A DNA stretch of 64,000 nucleotides from Phycisphaerae bacterium (lineage in GTDB: Bacteria; Planctomycetota; Phycisphaerae; Phycisphaerales; SM1A02): positions 49,931 through 113,930 of the forward strand of contig PBAY01000040.1 of the NCBI GenBank assembly GCA_002717655.1. Direction: 5' to 3'. The notes under the pieces were generated by a model, which saw nothing but the letters and a program-made list of their open reading frames with translations, was not told the origin of the DNA and made no database searches. Positions 1-8,113 of the stretch are shown in pieces (within the stretch, counting starts at the first letter, position 1; each line of letters starts with the position of its first letter). Made by a program: the position numbers and the translations under genes.

Positions 1-412
1 AGGGTCCACCCAGAATGATTCCCGCGGTCGCCGTGAAGAACAGGATCAGCAACTTGGGTCCAAGGCGGGCAATGCCTGGAAGGTCAATGGCCAGACACAG
101 CAGGACCAGACAGGTGGGGAGCAGGAATCGACTGGCCACGAAGTAGAGATCGCCCGAGGGATCGCCGATGATTCCCAGCGTGCTCAGCAGGCCGGGGATG
201 AAGTAGCACAGAAGAATCGATGGGACGATCCCGTAGAACTTCTTCCATCCACCGGATTCGCGTGAAGCGGTTCGGAAGATGAACGCGAGAATCACCAGCA
301 GGATGCCCAGAACGGCGGCCTTGTTGGTGATCCATGCATCGGCATGAGCCACCTCGGTGATTTCGATCACGGCAGCAATTGCTTCAGCAGCGGTCGCATT
401 GTCATTGGTCAT
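1..412 (-). CDS. DUF819 family integral membrane protein, N-terminal part (runs off window)
   Basis: The minus-strand frame opens at ATG 412 and stays open to the window edge, giving 137 codons. The start reads MTNDNATAAEAIAAV. It is followed by membrane segments such as AAVLGILLVILAFIF, FYGIVPSILLCYFIPGLLSTLG and LLILFFTATAGIILGG, separated by SRESGGWKK and a DPSGDLYFVASRFLLPTCLVLL loop. That spacing, with the LLP-x-x-LVLLCLAIDLPGI stretch, resembles the DUF819 (YjcL-like) membrane family of unknown function. No clear Shine-Dalgarno sequence precedes the ATG. The family call rests on remembered sequence pattern. The C-terminal two thirds lie outside the window. Confidence 0.6.
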   Translation of the reverse strand, partial: MTNDNATAAEAIAAVIEITEVAHADAWITNKAAVLGILLVILAFIFRTASRESGGWKKFYGIVPSILLCYFIPGLLSTLGIIGDPSGDLYFVASRFLLPTCLVLLCLAIDLPGIARLGPKLLILFFTATAGIILGGP

Positions 413-492
413 GGGTTGCACGAGGGCATGCTAATGGCAAGAGGCGGTTCGTGTGAGGGGCTGGTTGCTGGAGACGGTTCCATGAAAAGAAC

Positions 493-522
493 CCGAGCCA
501 TCGGATTGCTCCAATGGCTCGG
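493..522 (-). terminator. Intrinsic terminator downstream of the caspase-like dockerin gene
   Basis: CCGAGCCATCGGA (493-505) and TCCAATGGCTCGG (510-522) pair over 13 positions with one mismatch and a 4-nt loop. Read on the minus strand, the stem is followed by GTTCTTTTC, a fair U-tract. It lies 40 bases beyond the stop codon at 562. Confidence 0.7.
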
Positions 523-561
523 ATTCCCATGAGGGCAAACCTGAGTGGTCTGCGGTTCGTG

Positions 562-3231
562 TCAAGGGGTCCAGGCGGACAGGATCAGCAGGAGATCATC
601 GATTCCTGAGAATCCATCGCCGTCGACGTCACCGCCGGTGTAGGGCGATCCCTGTTCGTTCCAGTTGTCGAGCACCACCAGCAGGTCATTCACGCCTACG
701 GCCTGGTCGCCGTCAAGATCTCCGGTCACGCCGACGCAGACCGAAGCGGTTGTTGATCGCACGTTGCCGAGATCATCCTTGATGCGTACTTCCATCGTAC
801 GGATGTTGGTTGATCGGGCCGTGTTCTCGGGGAAGGTGTAGCACATGAAGTGGTCGTACATGGAGACATGGAAGCCGGTGGTCTGATCGATCCACTGGAT
901 TTCGTATTCGCCGTTGTAGGTTTCGACATTGGCTACGAAGCACACGGGTTCGTCAGGATTGAAGCAACCCTGGGCTTCGTTCTCGATCTGGATTTCGATC
1001 TTGGGTGCAGGTACCGCGGCATTGATCACCAGCAGCATGCCCGTTGGTTCGCTGTCGCCATCGGCGACGGTGCAGGAGAGGCCGTAGCAGGGAACGAGTT
1101 GTTCCTGTCGATCGCCGCGGGTTTCGACCCAGTAGCCGATTTCGATGTGATCGACCTGGATCTGATCCATTGGCTGACGCACATTGTTGATCAGCAACTG
1201 GTTGCCACGGCGGGACATCTGATCGAGGAGTGATTCGATGTTCAGCAACTGGACATCCTGGCCATCCTGAAGCGGAGTCCAGGCCTGTACCGTAGCCTTG
1301 GCCAGTGCACCTTCGTGTCCGAATTCAACCGTGGCTTCCGCACCTGGGCCCCAGGTCGGCATGCCATCGATCTGTCGTCTGAAGATGACACGGTTTCGAA
1401 GTGGAATGGACTGGTAGTCGCCTTCGTCGGCGCCATCGATGGCCTTCTGCACATCGACATCCATCCAGTAGAGATCCTCGTAGGCGAAGACACGGTCTTC
1501 CATGGGAATGCCGATGGCATCGAGGACCTGTTCGGCTTTCTCTCGAGCTTGACCTTCGGAAAGCAGTTGGGGTGCTTCGATACGGTTGTCGTCAAGGTAG
1601 ATCGAACGATCGATGACATCGACCGCACCATCGGCACGCCAGACGCGTACTTCCTGATCACCGGTGACGGCAATCATCTCAAGATCATCACCACTGGGAC
1701 CGATGTCGACCTGGCACATCAGGCCGAGTCGTTCACAGAGGTTGTTGGAGAGGGCGCCGGTTGATTCAGCGTTGACCGGCACCAGGCTGGTAACCCACGT
1801 CGTGTAATGCGGACGACCATTGTTGTTCACGGCATCCAGAACTTCGCGGCTGACCCGTACGGTTGCGGCCTCGCCACGGAATTCCAGAGCACCATTGATT
1901 GGATCCTGAGCCTGATGTCCCAGTTGACCGTCACGTCCACGGGTTCCGTAGGACCAGCGTGTGTACGTGCTGTCGTCAGTTGGATCGCTGTTGACCGAAC
2001 CTTCGCCCCACAGGTAATCACTGCCCATGGTGGTGTTCTCGCCGATGATCTCAGCGGTCCGGTCAACATGTCCGTGGGTCTGCTCGGCAGCATGGAACCA
2101 GGAGGACTTGACCGGATAGGCGGAGTCGAACCAGCCGCTGTCGACCATTCGCTTGGCGAATTGCTTGCCGAAGTCGTCGACGTCGTACATGTTGGTCTGC
2201 CATCCCATGACGAGATGGACGCCGTTCATGGAGGCAGCCCAGCGATTGTCCTGCTTCATGGTCTGGCAGGCGCTCATGCCCAGCCATTCCATGTCATCGT
2301 CACCCCAGCTGTCCCACGCATCGCCAGCGGTCATCGCGCTGTCATCATGTGAGCTGTTGCTGAAGGTGATGCAACGCGTGTCGTCGCTGTAGTACTCGCC
2401 ATCAGTAAGAGAACCATGTCCTGAGAAGAACACGAGGTCGTGTTCATCTGCGAATGAATTGTTGGTTCCGCCGTACTCGGTGCGTTTGAAATCCTCTTCC
2501 CAGGCCATGCTGTTGCCGTAGCCTGAGATGTCCCAGTCGGAAGGCAGGTTGCTGCCAAGCCAGGTGGCATCTTCACTGGTGTTGGAGAGCGGACTGCTTG
2601 AGTAGTTCTCGACCCACTCATAGAAGTAGCTCTTGCCGTCGCCTTCGGTGCGGCTTTCAGAGTCGGTGTCAGTCTGCTCAAAGCGACCGCGAGCTTCAGC
2701 GATCGTAACGAGACTCGTGTTGGACAGGCCGGCGGGAGTCAGGCGGAGGCCCATGTAACGGCCAGCTTCACCTGATCGAACCAGGAGACCATCGGAGTCA
2801 TCGCTGGAGTCACCCCAGCTCATCCAGCGGCCATCGGTATTGAGCATCTCGATACGTACATCGTTCAACGTGCCTTCGATCTCAATGATGTTGATCCAGC
2901 GTGGCTGCCCGATGAAACGGATCTCAAGTGACTGGGATCCATCAGCGGGCATGGACACCGTGGACTTGGCATCGTCATCCAGTGCTGAGAGTTCGGCGCC
3001 GCCGGCATCGACGGGGCCGCGATCACTCTTGAGGCCTACTCGGGAAAACGCAAGGCGGTTCTCGCTCGCGACCATAGGTCGGTCGGTGCGGAAGGGAACA
3101 TCGGCTTCACTGCCGATGAGAATATTGTCAGGGGTCTGGCTCTGAGTGCTCGGGTTGCCTGCGACAGCCAACAGGGAAGGCGTTGTCGCAATTACGGCAG
3201 CAGCCAGTCCGGTCAAGGGTCTGGGGTACAT
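562..3231 (-). CDS. Exported caspase-like (DUF6345-type) protein with C-terminal dockerin tail
   Basis: 889 residues, preceded by AGAGGAG 8 bases before ATG 3231. The N-terminus (MYPRPLTGLAAAVIATTPSL) is signal-peptide-like. Residues about 200-395 contain FFSGHG (His272) and GMSACQTM (Cys322), the His/Cys arrangement of caspase/gingipain-like folds. The surrounding pattern (ENY, then GYGNSMAWEEDFK, then W-x-GE) resembles DUF6345. The middle carries a long beta-rich region. The last 55 residues are two dockerin-like calcium repeats (GDLDGDQAVGVNDLLVVLDNW, then GGDVDGDGFSGIDDLLLILSAW). A surface or secreted protease-like role is inference; the dyad has not been tested. Confidence 0.75.
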   Translation of the reverse strand: MYPRPLTGLAAAVIATTPSLLAVAGNPSTQSQTPDNILIGSEADVPFRTDRPMVASENRLAFSRVGLKSDRGPVDAGGAELSALDDDAKSTVSMPADGSQSLEIRFIGQPRWINIIEIEGTLNDVRIEMLNTDGRWMSWGDSSDDSDGLLVRSGEAGRYMGLRLTPAGLSNTSLVTIAEARGRFEQTDTDSESRTEGDGKSYFYEWVENYSSSPLSNTSEDATWLGSNLPSDWDISGYGNSMAWEEDFKRTEYGGTNNSFADEHDLVFFSGHGSLTDGEYYSDDTRCITFSNSSHDDSAMTAGDAWDSWGDDDMEWLGMSACQTMKQDNRWAASMNGVHLVMGWQTNMYDVDDFGKQFAKRMVDSGWFDSAYPVKSSWFHAAEQTHGHVDRTAEIIGENTTMGSDYLWGEGSVNSDPTDDSTYTRWSYGTRGRDGQLGHQAQDPINGALEFRGEAATVRVSREVLDAVNNNGRPHYTTWVTSLVPVNAESTGALSNNLCERLGLMCQVDIGPSGDDLEMIAVTGDQEVRVWRADGAVDVIDRSIYLDDNRIEAPQLLSEGQAREKAEQVLDAIGIPMEDRVFAYEDLYWMDVDVQKAIDGADEGDYQSIPLRNRVIFRRQIDGMPTWGPGAEATVEFGHEGALAKATVQAWTPLQDGQDVQLLNIESLLDQMSRRGNQLLINNVRQPMDQIQVDHIEIGYWVETRGDRQEQLVPCYGLSCTVADGDSEPTGMLLVINAAVPAPKIEIQIENEAQGCFNPDEPVCFVANVETYNGEYEIQWIDQTTGFHVSMYDHFMCYTFPENTARSTNIRTMEVRIKDDLGNVRSTTASVCVGVTGDLDGDQAVGVNDLLVVLDNWNEQGSPYTGGDVDGDGFSGIDDLLLILSAWTP

Positions 3232-3270
3232 GAATGGGCTCCTCTTGGATAGGCAGGACGGGGGAATAGC

Positions 3271-3301
3271 TGCCGGGAGTCCGCTCCAAGGGCTCCCGGC
3301 A
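3271..3301 (-). other. Stable hairpin in the 5' leader of the caspase-like gene
   Basis: TGCCGGGAG (3271-3279) and CTCCCGGCA (3293-3301) are perfect inverted repeats with a 13-nt loop, about 40-70 bases upstream of ATG 3231 on the minus strand. No U-tract follows, so it looks like a leader structure rather than a terminator. The rest of 3232-3446 shows only a second weak inverted repeat (TCAGCAG 3398-3404 / CTGCTGA 3412-3418). Confidence 0.35.
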
Positions 3302-3446
3302 CTGGGTATGCAGTCCGGAAGCCGTGGATCTCACAGTTCAGCAGAGAGAACCGCTGTTTTTCTGATTCATCAGACCTTCAGTGGCCATGAACCCACCTCA
3401 GCAGGCCATCGCTGCTGATTCAACTGGAATAGAGATGTTTCTTTTT

Positions 3447-3785
3447 TCAGGCCTGTGATCCCTGGCGTCGCAGCCAGAGGATGTAGTTGACCCAGACTAC
3501 GGCAATCGCCGCCAGCGCGCCCAGCGTGAACCAAGGGGGGAACAGCAGCGGTGCCTCTCGGCTTGGGATGGTGTTCGAAAGCCGGATGATCGCCATGACC
3601 ATAGGTACTGCCAGAATGATGAGCGTGATTCCAATGGTCAGGATTTGAGCCCGTCTCAGCTGGCTCGCCGTAAGTTGAGGACGAATCTTCTCTGGTTTGC
3701 TTGTGGGCTTGGCGCGTGAGGAGGCCACGGTACGCGCCTTGGCTCGTTGATTCTTCGGGTTGGATTGTCGGTGCTTGCTCGCCAT
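3447..3785 (-). CDS. Small two-TM membrane protein, unknown function
   Basis: 112 residues starting MASKHRQSNPKNQ. The first 45 residues are very basic and disordered-looking (Lys, Arg, Ser, Pro), followed by two hydrophobic segments (ILTIGITLIILAVPMVMAII at about 49-68 and PPWFTLGALAAIAVVWVNYILWL at about 82-104) and a short RRQGSQA tail. It lies 3 bases after the stop of the zinc-ribbon ORF at 3789 and is presumably co-transcribed with it. I do not recognise the family. Confidence 0.65.
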   Translation of the reverse strand: MASKHRQSNPKNQRAKARTVASSRAKPTSKPEKIRPQLTASQLRRAQILTIGITLIILAVPMVMAIIRLSNTIPSREAPLLFPPWFTLGALAAIAVVWVNYILWLRRQGSQA

Positions 3786-3788
3786 CGA

Positions 3789-4049
3789 TTACTCCACTTG
3801 GTCGACATCCATCTTACGCGCGGACGTCTTCGGGCGTGGCGTGTGCGTTCTGGTACAGAATTTTTCCCAGACCATCCGGCAATCCTGACCGCAGTACTCG
3901 ATCCCGCATTCCGGACAGGTTCCTTCCTCCGGAAGTCCTTCAAGGGTGTATCCACAGCAGAGACAGAGCAGATAGTCATTGGCCTTCGCACGTTTTCGCC
4001 ATCGCAACTGCCAATGGACGAAGATCATGATGATGATCATGAAGAACAT
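3789..4049 (-). CDS. TM plus zinc-ribbon module; probable second half of the 4083-4697 gene
   Basis: 86 residues from ATG 4049. A hydrophobic MFFMIIIMIFVHW stretch is followed by the zinc ribbon CLCCGY-x9-CPECG and then CRMVWEKF. Codons upstream stay in the same frame back to a TAG at 4083-4085, which is the stop of the preceding gene. The 12 codons between encode IWDRFSIWVGL, which completes a normal-length membrane helix. The paralogues at 4690 and 19530 each carry two TM/ribbon modules in one chain. This ORF therefore looks like module 2 of a gene interrupted by a single amber codon, or a separate protein made by reinitiation at 4049. Confidence 0.6.
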   Translation of the reverse strand: MFFMIIIMIFVHWQLRWRKRAKANDYLLCLCCGYTLEGLPEEGTCPECGIEYCGQDCRMVWEKFCTRTHTPRPKTSARKMDVDQVE

Positions 4050-4082
4050 CAGGCCGACCCATATCGAGAATCGATCCCAGAT

Positions 4083-4697
4083 CTAAATCAGATTACCGGG
4101 TACGGAAAGGGCCTCCAGCAGCAGGGTGATCAGATCATCGCCCAGCATGGCTCCAATCACGAGAATGCCATACAGATTGATGAATCGATTTCTGGTTGCC
4201 AGCGGTGGTGCAGGATTGATCGCTCCAACGGGCTTGGTTCCCGGTGGTGAACCAGGCGGGACGGCGGAAGTCGGTTTTCCCAGCGCGCGTTTCCAGGCCC
4301 ATCGAGCCTGATCCGAGTTGAGTTCCTGATCGCAGCCGCGGCAGCGGGTTTCGATTGCCTGGCCGTCGATCGAATGTCCGCATCCTGTGCAGAGCAGATA
4401 GTCCCGCCTTGCGGCCCTGAGCCGCCAGAGGCAATGCCGGCAAAGCCAGATGAACAGCCCGAGGAACGCGGGGCTGGTCATCGTGATCAGGATCATGCTT
4501 CCGCTTCGGATGCCCAGATCCTTTGAGTCGTAGAACACATTCAGCAGAACGCTGAGCAGAATGCCGATCACGACGGCGATCAGAATCGATGGCAAGCAGG
4601 ACTTCAATCGCAGCGGCTGGGGAAAGAGCAGCTCATGTGGATACCAGAGATGGATGGGGTCTCTCTGGATGATCCTGGATGAAGTGCGTTCAGCCAT
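4083..4697 (-). CDS. Membrane zinc-ribbon protein, module 1 (ends at in-frame TAG)
   Basis: 204 residues from ATG 4697, chosen because it overlaps the stop of the upstream paralogue by 8 bases; a longer open frame to 4829 would run far into that gene. The order is a short cytosolic start with HLWYPHELLFPQ, two TM helices (SILIAVVIGILLSVLLNVF; MILITMTSPAFLGLFIWLC), a ribbon CTGCGH-x11-CRGCDQ, the motif QARWAWKR, a Pro-rich linker, and one more TM (INLYGILVIGAMLGDDLITLLL). The TAG stop at 4083-4085 is followed in the same frame by the next TM and second ribbon. The role is unknown; structural zinc binding is inferred from the Cys pairs. Confidence 0.65.
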   Translation of the reverse strand: MAERTSSRIIQRDPIHLWYPHELLFPQPLRLKSCLPSILIAVVIGILLSVLLNVFYDSKDLGIRSGSMILITMTSPAFLGLFIWLCRHCLWRLRAARRDYLLCTGCGHSIDGQAIETRCRGCDQELNSDQARWAWKRALGKPTSAVPPGSPPGTKPVGAINPAPPLATRNRFINLYGILVIGAMLGDDLITLLLEALSVPGNLI

Positions 4698-5607
4698 TGT
4701 GTCCACTCTTCCGTCGCGAGGCATAGAGCGGGTTGGCGGTTCGTCGGAACGTCTGCCAGGTTGATCTGGTTCCTTCTCTTGAATAGGGAAGCCCGCACTC
4801 GGGGCATTGTCCCAGATCATCTTCGCCATGAAGTGACTGCCCGCATTCCAGGCAGCGCATGTCGTCGGCTTTGTCTGCCCTGATCTTCCATCCTTTGATG
4901 CTGAGATGCATGTAGATCGAAAACACGATCACGACCCCCAGAAAGACAAGACTTTCCAACATCATCAAGGTCGTATTGACGGGGGACTGTCCGCTTGCGA
5001 AGAAGGGCCTGAAGACCATGGCGGCGACATCAATCAACAAGCCAAGGATCAGAAAGCACCAGAGCCAGGGGAAGATGGCTCGACGACAGGCATTGGGGAT
5101 GAAGGTTCGTGTCATCGCAAACCGAGCGGGATGGGTCTTGATCAGATCGCGGCGTCGGGTGTCATCAAGATCATCGAGTCCGATGCCTGATGATGGGCCC
5201 GGTGGCGTGGGTGAGACCGGTATCTGGCAGGCGCGTTTCCAGGCCCATTGGACCTGTTCGAGTTCATGCGTCCGGTGACAACTGCTGCAATGTCCCTGTG
5301 CATCCAGAGGCTCGCTGCAGGAGAGACACAGTGCATGGTCGTTTCGCCTTGCATGGGTTCGCAGTCGCCTGAACAGGAACCAGTTCATGAAGGTGATGAC
5401 AGCCATGGGCAGGAAGAAGGCGATGGTGACGGGATTGAGCATGCCATCCGGCGGCAGCAGTTCAGCCATCACGAGAAACAGCAGAATCGATCCGATGATG
5501 CAGCCATAGCTGAGTGTGATGACTCGCCGTGTCGTCTGGATCATGGCGCTGGGATACAGCCCTTCGTAGGGGTGCCAGGGATGTGTTGGTGTATCGAGTT
5601 TGAACAT
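4690..5607 (-). CDS. Membrane protein with duplicated TM-TM-zinc-ribbon modules, unknown function
   Basis: 305 residues from ATG 5607 (MFKLDTPTHPWHPYEGLYPS). An upstream extension to 5727 is unlikely because it would overlap the divergent preA. It has two modules: TM-TM, ribbon CLSCSE-x8-CSSC, motif QVQWAWKRAC and a Pro linker; then TM-TM, ribbon CLECGQ-x10-CPECG and TRSTWQTF. The N-terminal W-x-P-x-E-L/G-x-x-P motif recurs in the next gene (HLWYPHELLFP). Each ribbon is followed 8-10 residues later by a W-x-W-K/R-like motif, a family hallmark here. It is probably in an operon with the two ORFs downstream. Function is unknown; zinc binding is inferred. Confidence 0.7.
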   Translation of the reverse strand: MFKLDTPTHPWHPYEGLYPSAMIQTTRRVITLSYGCIIGSILLFLVMAELLPPDGMLNPVTIAFFLPMAVITFMNWFLFRRLRTHARRNDHALCLSCSEPLDAQGHCSSCHRTHELEQVQWAWKRACQIPVSPTPPGPSSGIGLDDLDDTRRRDLIKTHPARFAMTRTFIPNACRRAIFPWLWCFLILGLLIDVAAMVFRPFFASGQSPVNTTLMMLESLVFLGVVIVFSIYMHLSIKGWKIRADKADDMRCLECGQSLHGEDDLGQCPECGLPYSREGTRSTWQTFRRTANPLYASRRKSGHNG

Positions 5608-5678
5608 GGAGCGACTGGTCCCTGTGAGCGTGGTACCCTGAAGCCCCCCGCATCGTTCGGGCTTGGAGGCATCCTTGC

Positions 5679-6932
5679 ATGGCTGATCTACGAGTTCAAG
5701 TTGACGGACTGGAGTTCCCCAATCCATTCGTGATCGGATCGGGTCCTCCCGGGACCAATGCCAACGTCATGAAGAAGGCCTTCAAGGAAGGCTGGGGTGG
5801 TGTGATCGCCAAGACGATTTCTCTGGAAGCCGACAAGGTGCAGAATGTCGCGCCGCGTTATGCACGCATGCGTGCAACCGAGTCACGTGAAGTGATCGGC
5901 TGGGAGAACATCGAACTGATTTCAGATCGACCCTTCCAGACCTGGCTTGATGAGTTCAAGCAGGTCAAGGAGGCCTATCCCGAGGGGATCCTGATCGCTT
6001 CGATCATGGAGGAGTATCGCAAGGACGCCTGGCAGGAGATCACGGAGCGTTGTCAGGAAGCCGGTGTCGATGCCTTCGAGTTGAACTTCTCCTGTCCGCA
6101 CGGTCTGCCTGAACGCAAGATGGGCGCGGCGATGGGGCAGGAGCCTTCGATCGTCAGCGAGGTCTGCGGTTGGGTGAACGAAGTGGCCACCATTCCGGTG
6201 TGGGCCAAGATGACGCCGAACATCACGCATATCGAGGATCCTGCTCGCGCGGCACTTGATGCTGGTTGCGAGGGAATCGCGGCGATCAACACGATCCTCA
6301 GTGTCATGGGAGTTGATCTCAACACGCTTCGTCCGGAACCGACGGTCGAGGGTTACACCGTACCCGGTGGGTATTCCTGCAAGGCCGTTCGTCCCATTGC
6401 ACTTCGCATGGTGATGGAACTGGCGACGATGATGTACGGCGGCAATTCGGGCAAGTCCATCCCCAAGGCGCTGGATGCGACCCCGCCTCCGGAACGCAAG
6501 ACCGAGCGGGTTGATCCTGCCCATGTTTCGCCGATCGGAACGTTCGATGCGGAAACACCCGCTGGTCAGTATCCCGATCGCAGTCTCTCGGCCATCGGTG
6601 GCGTGGAGACTGGTGATGATGCGGCTGAGTTCCTGCTGATGGGGGCCAGCACCATTCAGGTCTGCACCGGCGTGATGATTCACGGCTACGGACTGGTCCA
6701 GACCATGTGTGAACAACTGTCGGCCTTCATGGACAAGCACGGGTTCACGACCATCGACGAGTTCCGTGGTCACAGTCTGCAGTACTTCACGACTCATGCG
6801 GAGCTGGTCCGTCGTCAGGCTGATATCAAGGCGGCCGAGAAAGCCACCAAGGCCGGCATGGTCACTCAGGACAAGACCTGGGACGGCGAGAAGTTCGTGG
6901 AACAGTCCGACAAGCTGGTAGCCAACGATTGA
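5679..6932 (+). CDS. preA: Dihydropyrimidine dehydrogenase catalytic subunit PreA-like
   Basis: 417 residues; GGAGG lies 9 bases before ATG 5679. This is the FMN-binding DHODH-like barrel that reduces uracil and thymine to their dihydro forms, step one of reductive pyrimidine catabolism. Diagnostic stretches are NPFVIGSGPPGTN, GWGGVIAKTISL, IASIM, NFSCPHGLPERKMG, AKMTPNITH, IAAINT, YSCKAVRPIALR and IGGVETGDDAAEFLLMGAS-x-IQV. E. coli PreA of similar length ends in a two-cluster ferredoxin domain. Here the C-terminus has no Cys pairs, and about 45 extra residues (PKALDATPPPERK and onward) sit inside the barrel. The mammalian catalytic-Cys position appears to be Met (GAAMGQ). No PreT partner is in the window; the rest of the pathway is at 20.4-27.0 kb. 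Confidence 0.85.
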   Translation: MADLRVQVDGLEFPNPFVIGSGPPGTNANVMKKAFKEGWGGVIAKTISLEADKVQNVAPRYARMRATESREVIGWENIELISDRPFQTWLDEFKQVKEAYPEGILIASIMEEYRKDAWQEITERCQEAGVDAFELNFSCPHGLPERKMGAAMGQEPSIVSEVCGWVNEVATIPVWAKMTPNITHIEDPARAALDAGCEGIAAINTILSVMGVDLNTLRPEPTVEGYTVPGGYSCKAVRPIALRMVMELATMMYGGNSGKSIPKALDATPPPERKTERVDPAHVSPIGTFDAETPAGQYPDRSLSAIGGVETGDDAAEFLLMGASTIQVCTGVMIHGYGLVQTMCEQLSAFMDKHGFTTIDEFRGHSLQYFTTHAELVRRQADIKAAEKATKAGMVTQDKTWDGEKFVEQSDKLVAND

Positions 6933-6940
6933 GGGTAAAC

Positions 6941-7948
6941 ATGTTGCGCAGTCTCTTGATTTCAATGTGTCTGGGAAGTTCGTTGTGGGCAGGCGATCTC
7001 TTCGTCACCACCAGTTCATCTCATCAGGTGCAGCAGTTCGCTGATGAAGATGGTCAGTCTTCCGGTGCGTTCTGTGCCGTGGCGAATCCGGCAGGGCTGG
7101 CCTTCCGTCCGCTGCAGACACGGGGCGCACTCAGCGGAGACCTCTTCGTCGCCAGTGCTTCCTCGCACAACGTGCAGCAGTTCGACGGTGAGACGGGTGA
7201 GTCTCTCGGCGTCTTCTGTTCCGTCTCCAACCCGGGTGATCTGATCTTCGGGCCAGATGGCGATCTGTTCGTGCTGAGTCTGTCGCAGCATCAGGTGATG
7301 CGGCATGACGGACAGACGGGCGATCCGATCGGTGCCTTCTGTTTCATCGCCAATCCTTCCGGCCTGGCCTTCCAACCCTTGAAGACACGCGGATCGGCGC
7401 TGGGTGATCTCTTCGCCTGCAGCGCTTCCTCGCATGAGGTGCAGCGATTCGATGGTGAGACGGGCGAGGCGATGGGGGCGTTCTGTTCAGTCGCCAACCC
7501 GAGAGGTCTCGCGTTCGGTACCAGCGGTGATCTGTTCGTCGCCAGTGGTTCCAGTCATCAGATCCTGCGCTTCGATGCCTGGACGGGCGAAGCGCTCGGA
7601 CCGTTCTGCAGCGTGTCCAATCCGGGCGATGTGGCTTTCGGATCCGATGGTCATCTCTATGTCACCAGTCAGTCTTCGCATCAGGTTCAGGTCTTTGATG
7701 GCCAGACGGGCGAAGCGATGGGGACCTTCTGTGCGGTGGCGAATCCCGGTTGGCTGGTCTTCCGCGAGGAAGCCTTGCCCTGTCCGGCGGATGTGGACGG
7801 CAACGGTGTCGTCAACGTCATCGAAGTGCTGCTCATCCTCGAGAGTTGGGGTTCCTGCAGTGATTGCTCGACGGACATCAATGGTGACGGCAGCGTCGAC
7901 GTGTCCGATGTGCTGATCGTGCTGGACGCCTGGGGCGGGTGTCCCTGA
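6941..7948 (+). CDS. Exported repeat-built beta-propeller-like protein with dockerin tail
   Basis: 335 residues from ATG 6941, 8 bases after the preA stop. The signal peptide is MLRSLLISMCLGSSLWA. Six tandem repeats of about 41-48 residues follow, each GDLFV-x-S-x-SSH-x-VQ-x-F-DG-x-TGE-x-x-G-x-FC-x-V-x-NP-x-x-L-x-F, spanning nearly the whole mature chain. This suggests a closed propeller with one paired-position Cys per blade. The C-terminus is a dockerin-like pair (DVDGNGVVNVIEVLLILESW, then DINGDGSVDVSDVLIVLDAW, then GGCP). Binding partner and function are unknown. Extracellular location is inferred from the signal peptide. Confidence 0.8.
   Translation: MLRSLLISMCLGSSLWAGDLFVTTSSSHQVQQFADEDGQSSGAFCAVANPAGLAFRPLQTRGALSGDLFVASASSHNVQQFDGETGESLGVFCSVSNPGDLIFGPDGDLFVLSLSQHQVMRHDGQTGDPIGAFCFIANPSGLAFQPLKTRGSALGDLFACSASSHEVQRFDGETGEAMGAFCSVANPRGLAFGTSGDLFVASGSSHQILRFDAWTGEALGPFCSVSNPGDVAFGSDGHLYVTSQSSHQVQVFDGQTGEAMGTFCAVANPGWLVFREEALPCPADVDGNGVVNVIEVLLILESWGSCSDCSTDINGDGSVDVSDVLIVLDAWGGCP
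6992..7768 (+). repeat. Six tandem about 125-145 bp coding repeats
   Basis: The repeats encode the six GDLFV...FC-x-V-x-NP units. Repeats 1 and 3 are longer because they carry an extra RPLQTRGALS / QPLKTRGSAL insert after the LAF. Nucleotide similarity between units is high (for example gatggtgagacgggcgaggc-like stretches), so the array probably grew by duplication. Confidence 0.75.
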
Positions 7949-8113
7949 CCCTGAATTTCAGGCCACACGGTTGTGCAAGTGATCCGGCATTGGATTCCTC
8001 CTGACGCACATCCAGAAATTTCAAAAAAGTATCTCAGCTGCGGCCATGATCGTCGCACACGTTCCTGATGGGGTCCTCAGGCTCCATGTTCCTTTTCAAC
8101 AGGAGAATCAGGA

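Noticed and set aside
5922..6965. 347-codon open frame on the minus strand opposite preA
   Set aside because: Codon bias of the strong plus-strand gene explains it. The product has no recognisable domain and an odd Arg/His-rich composition.
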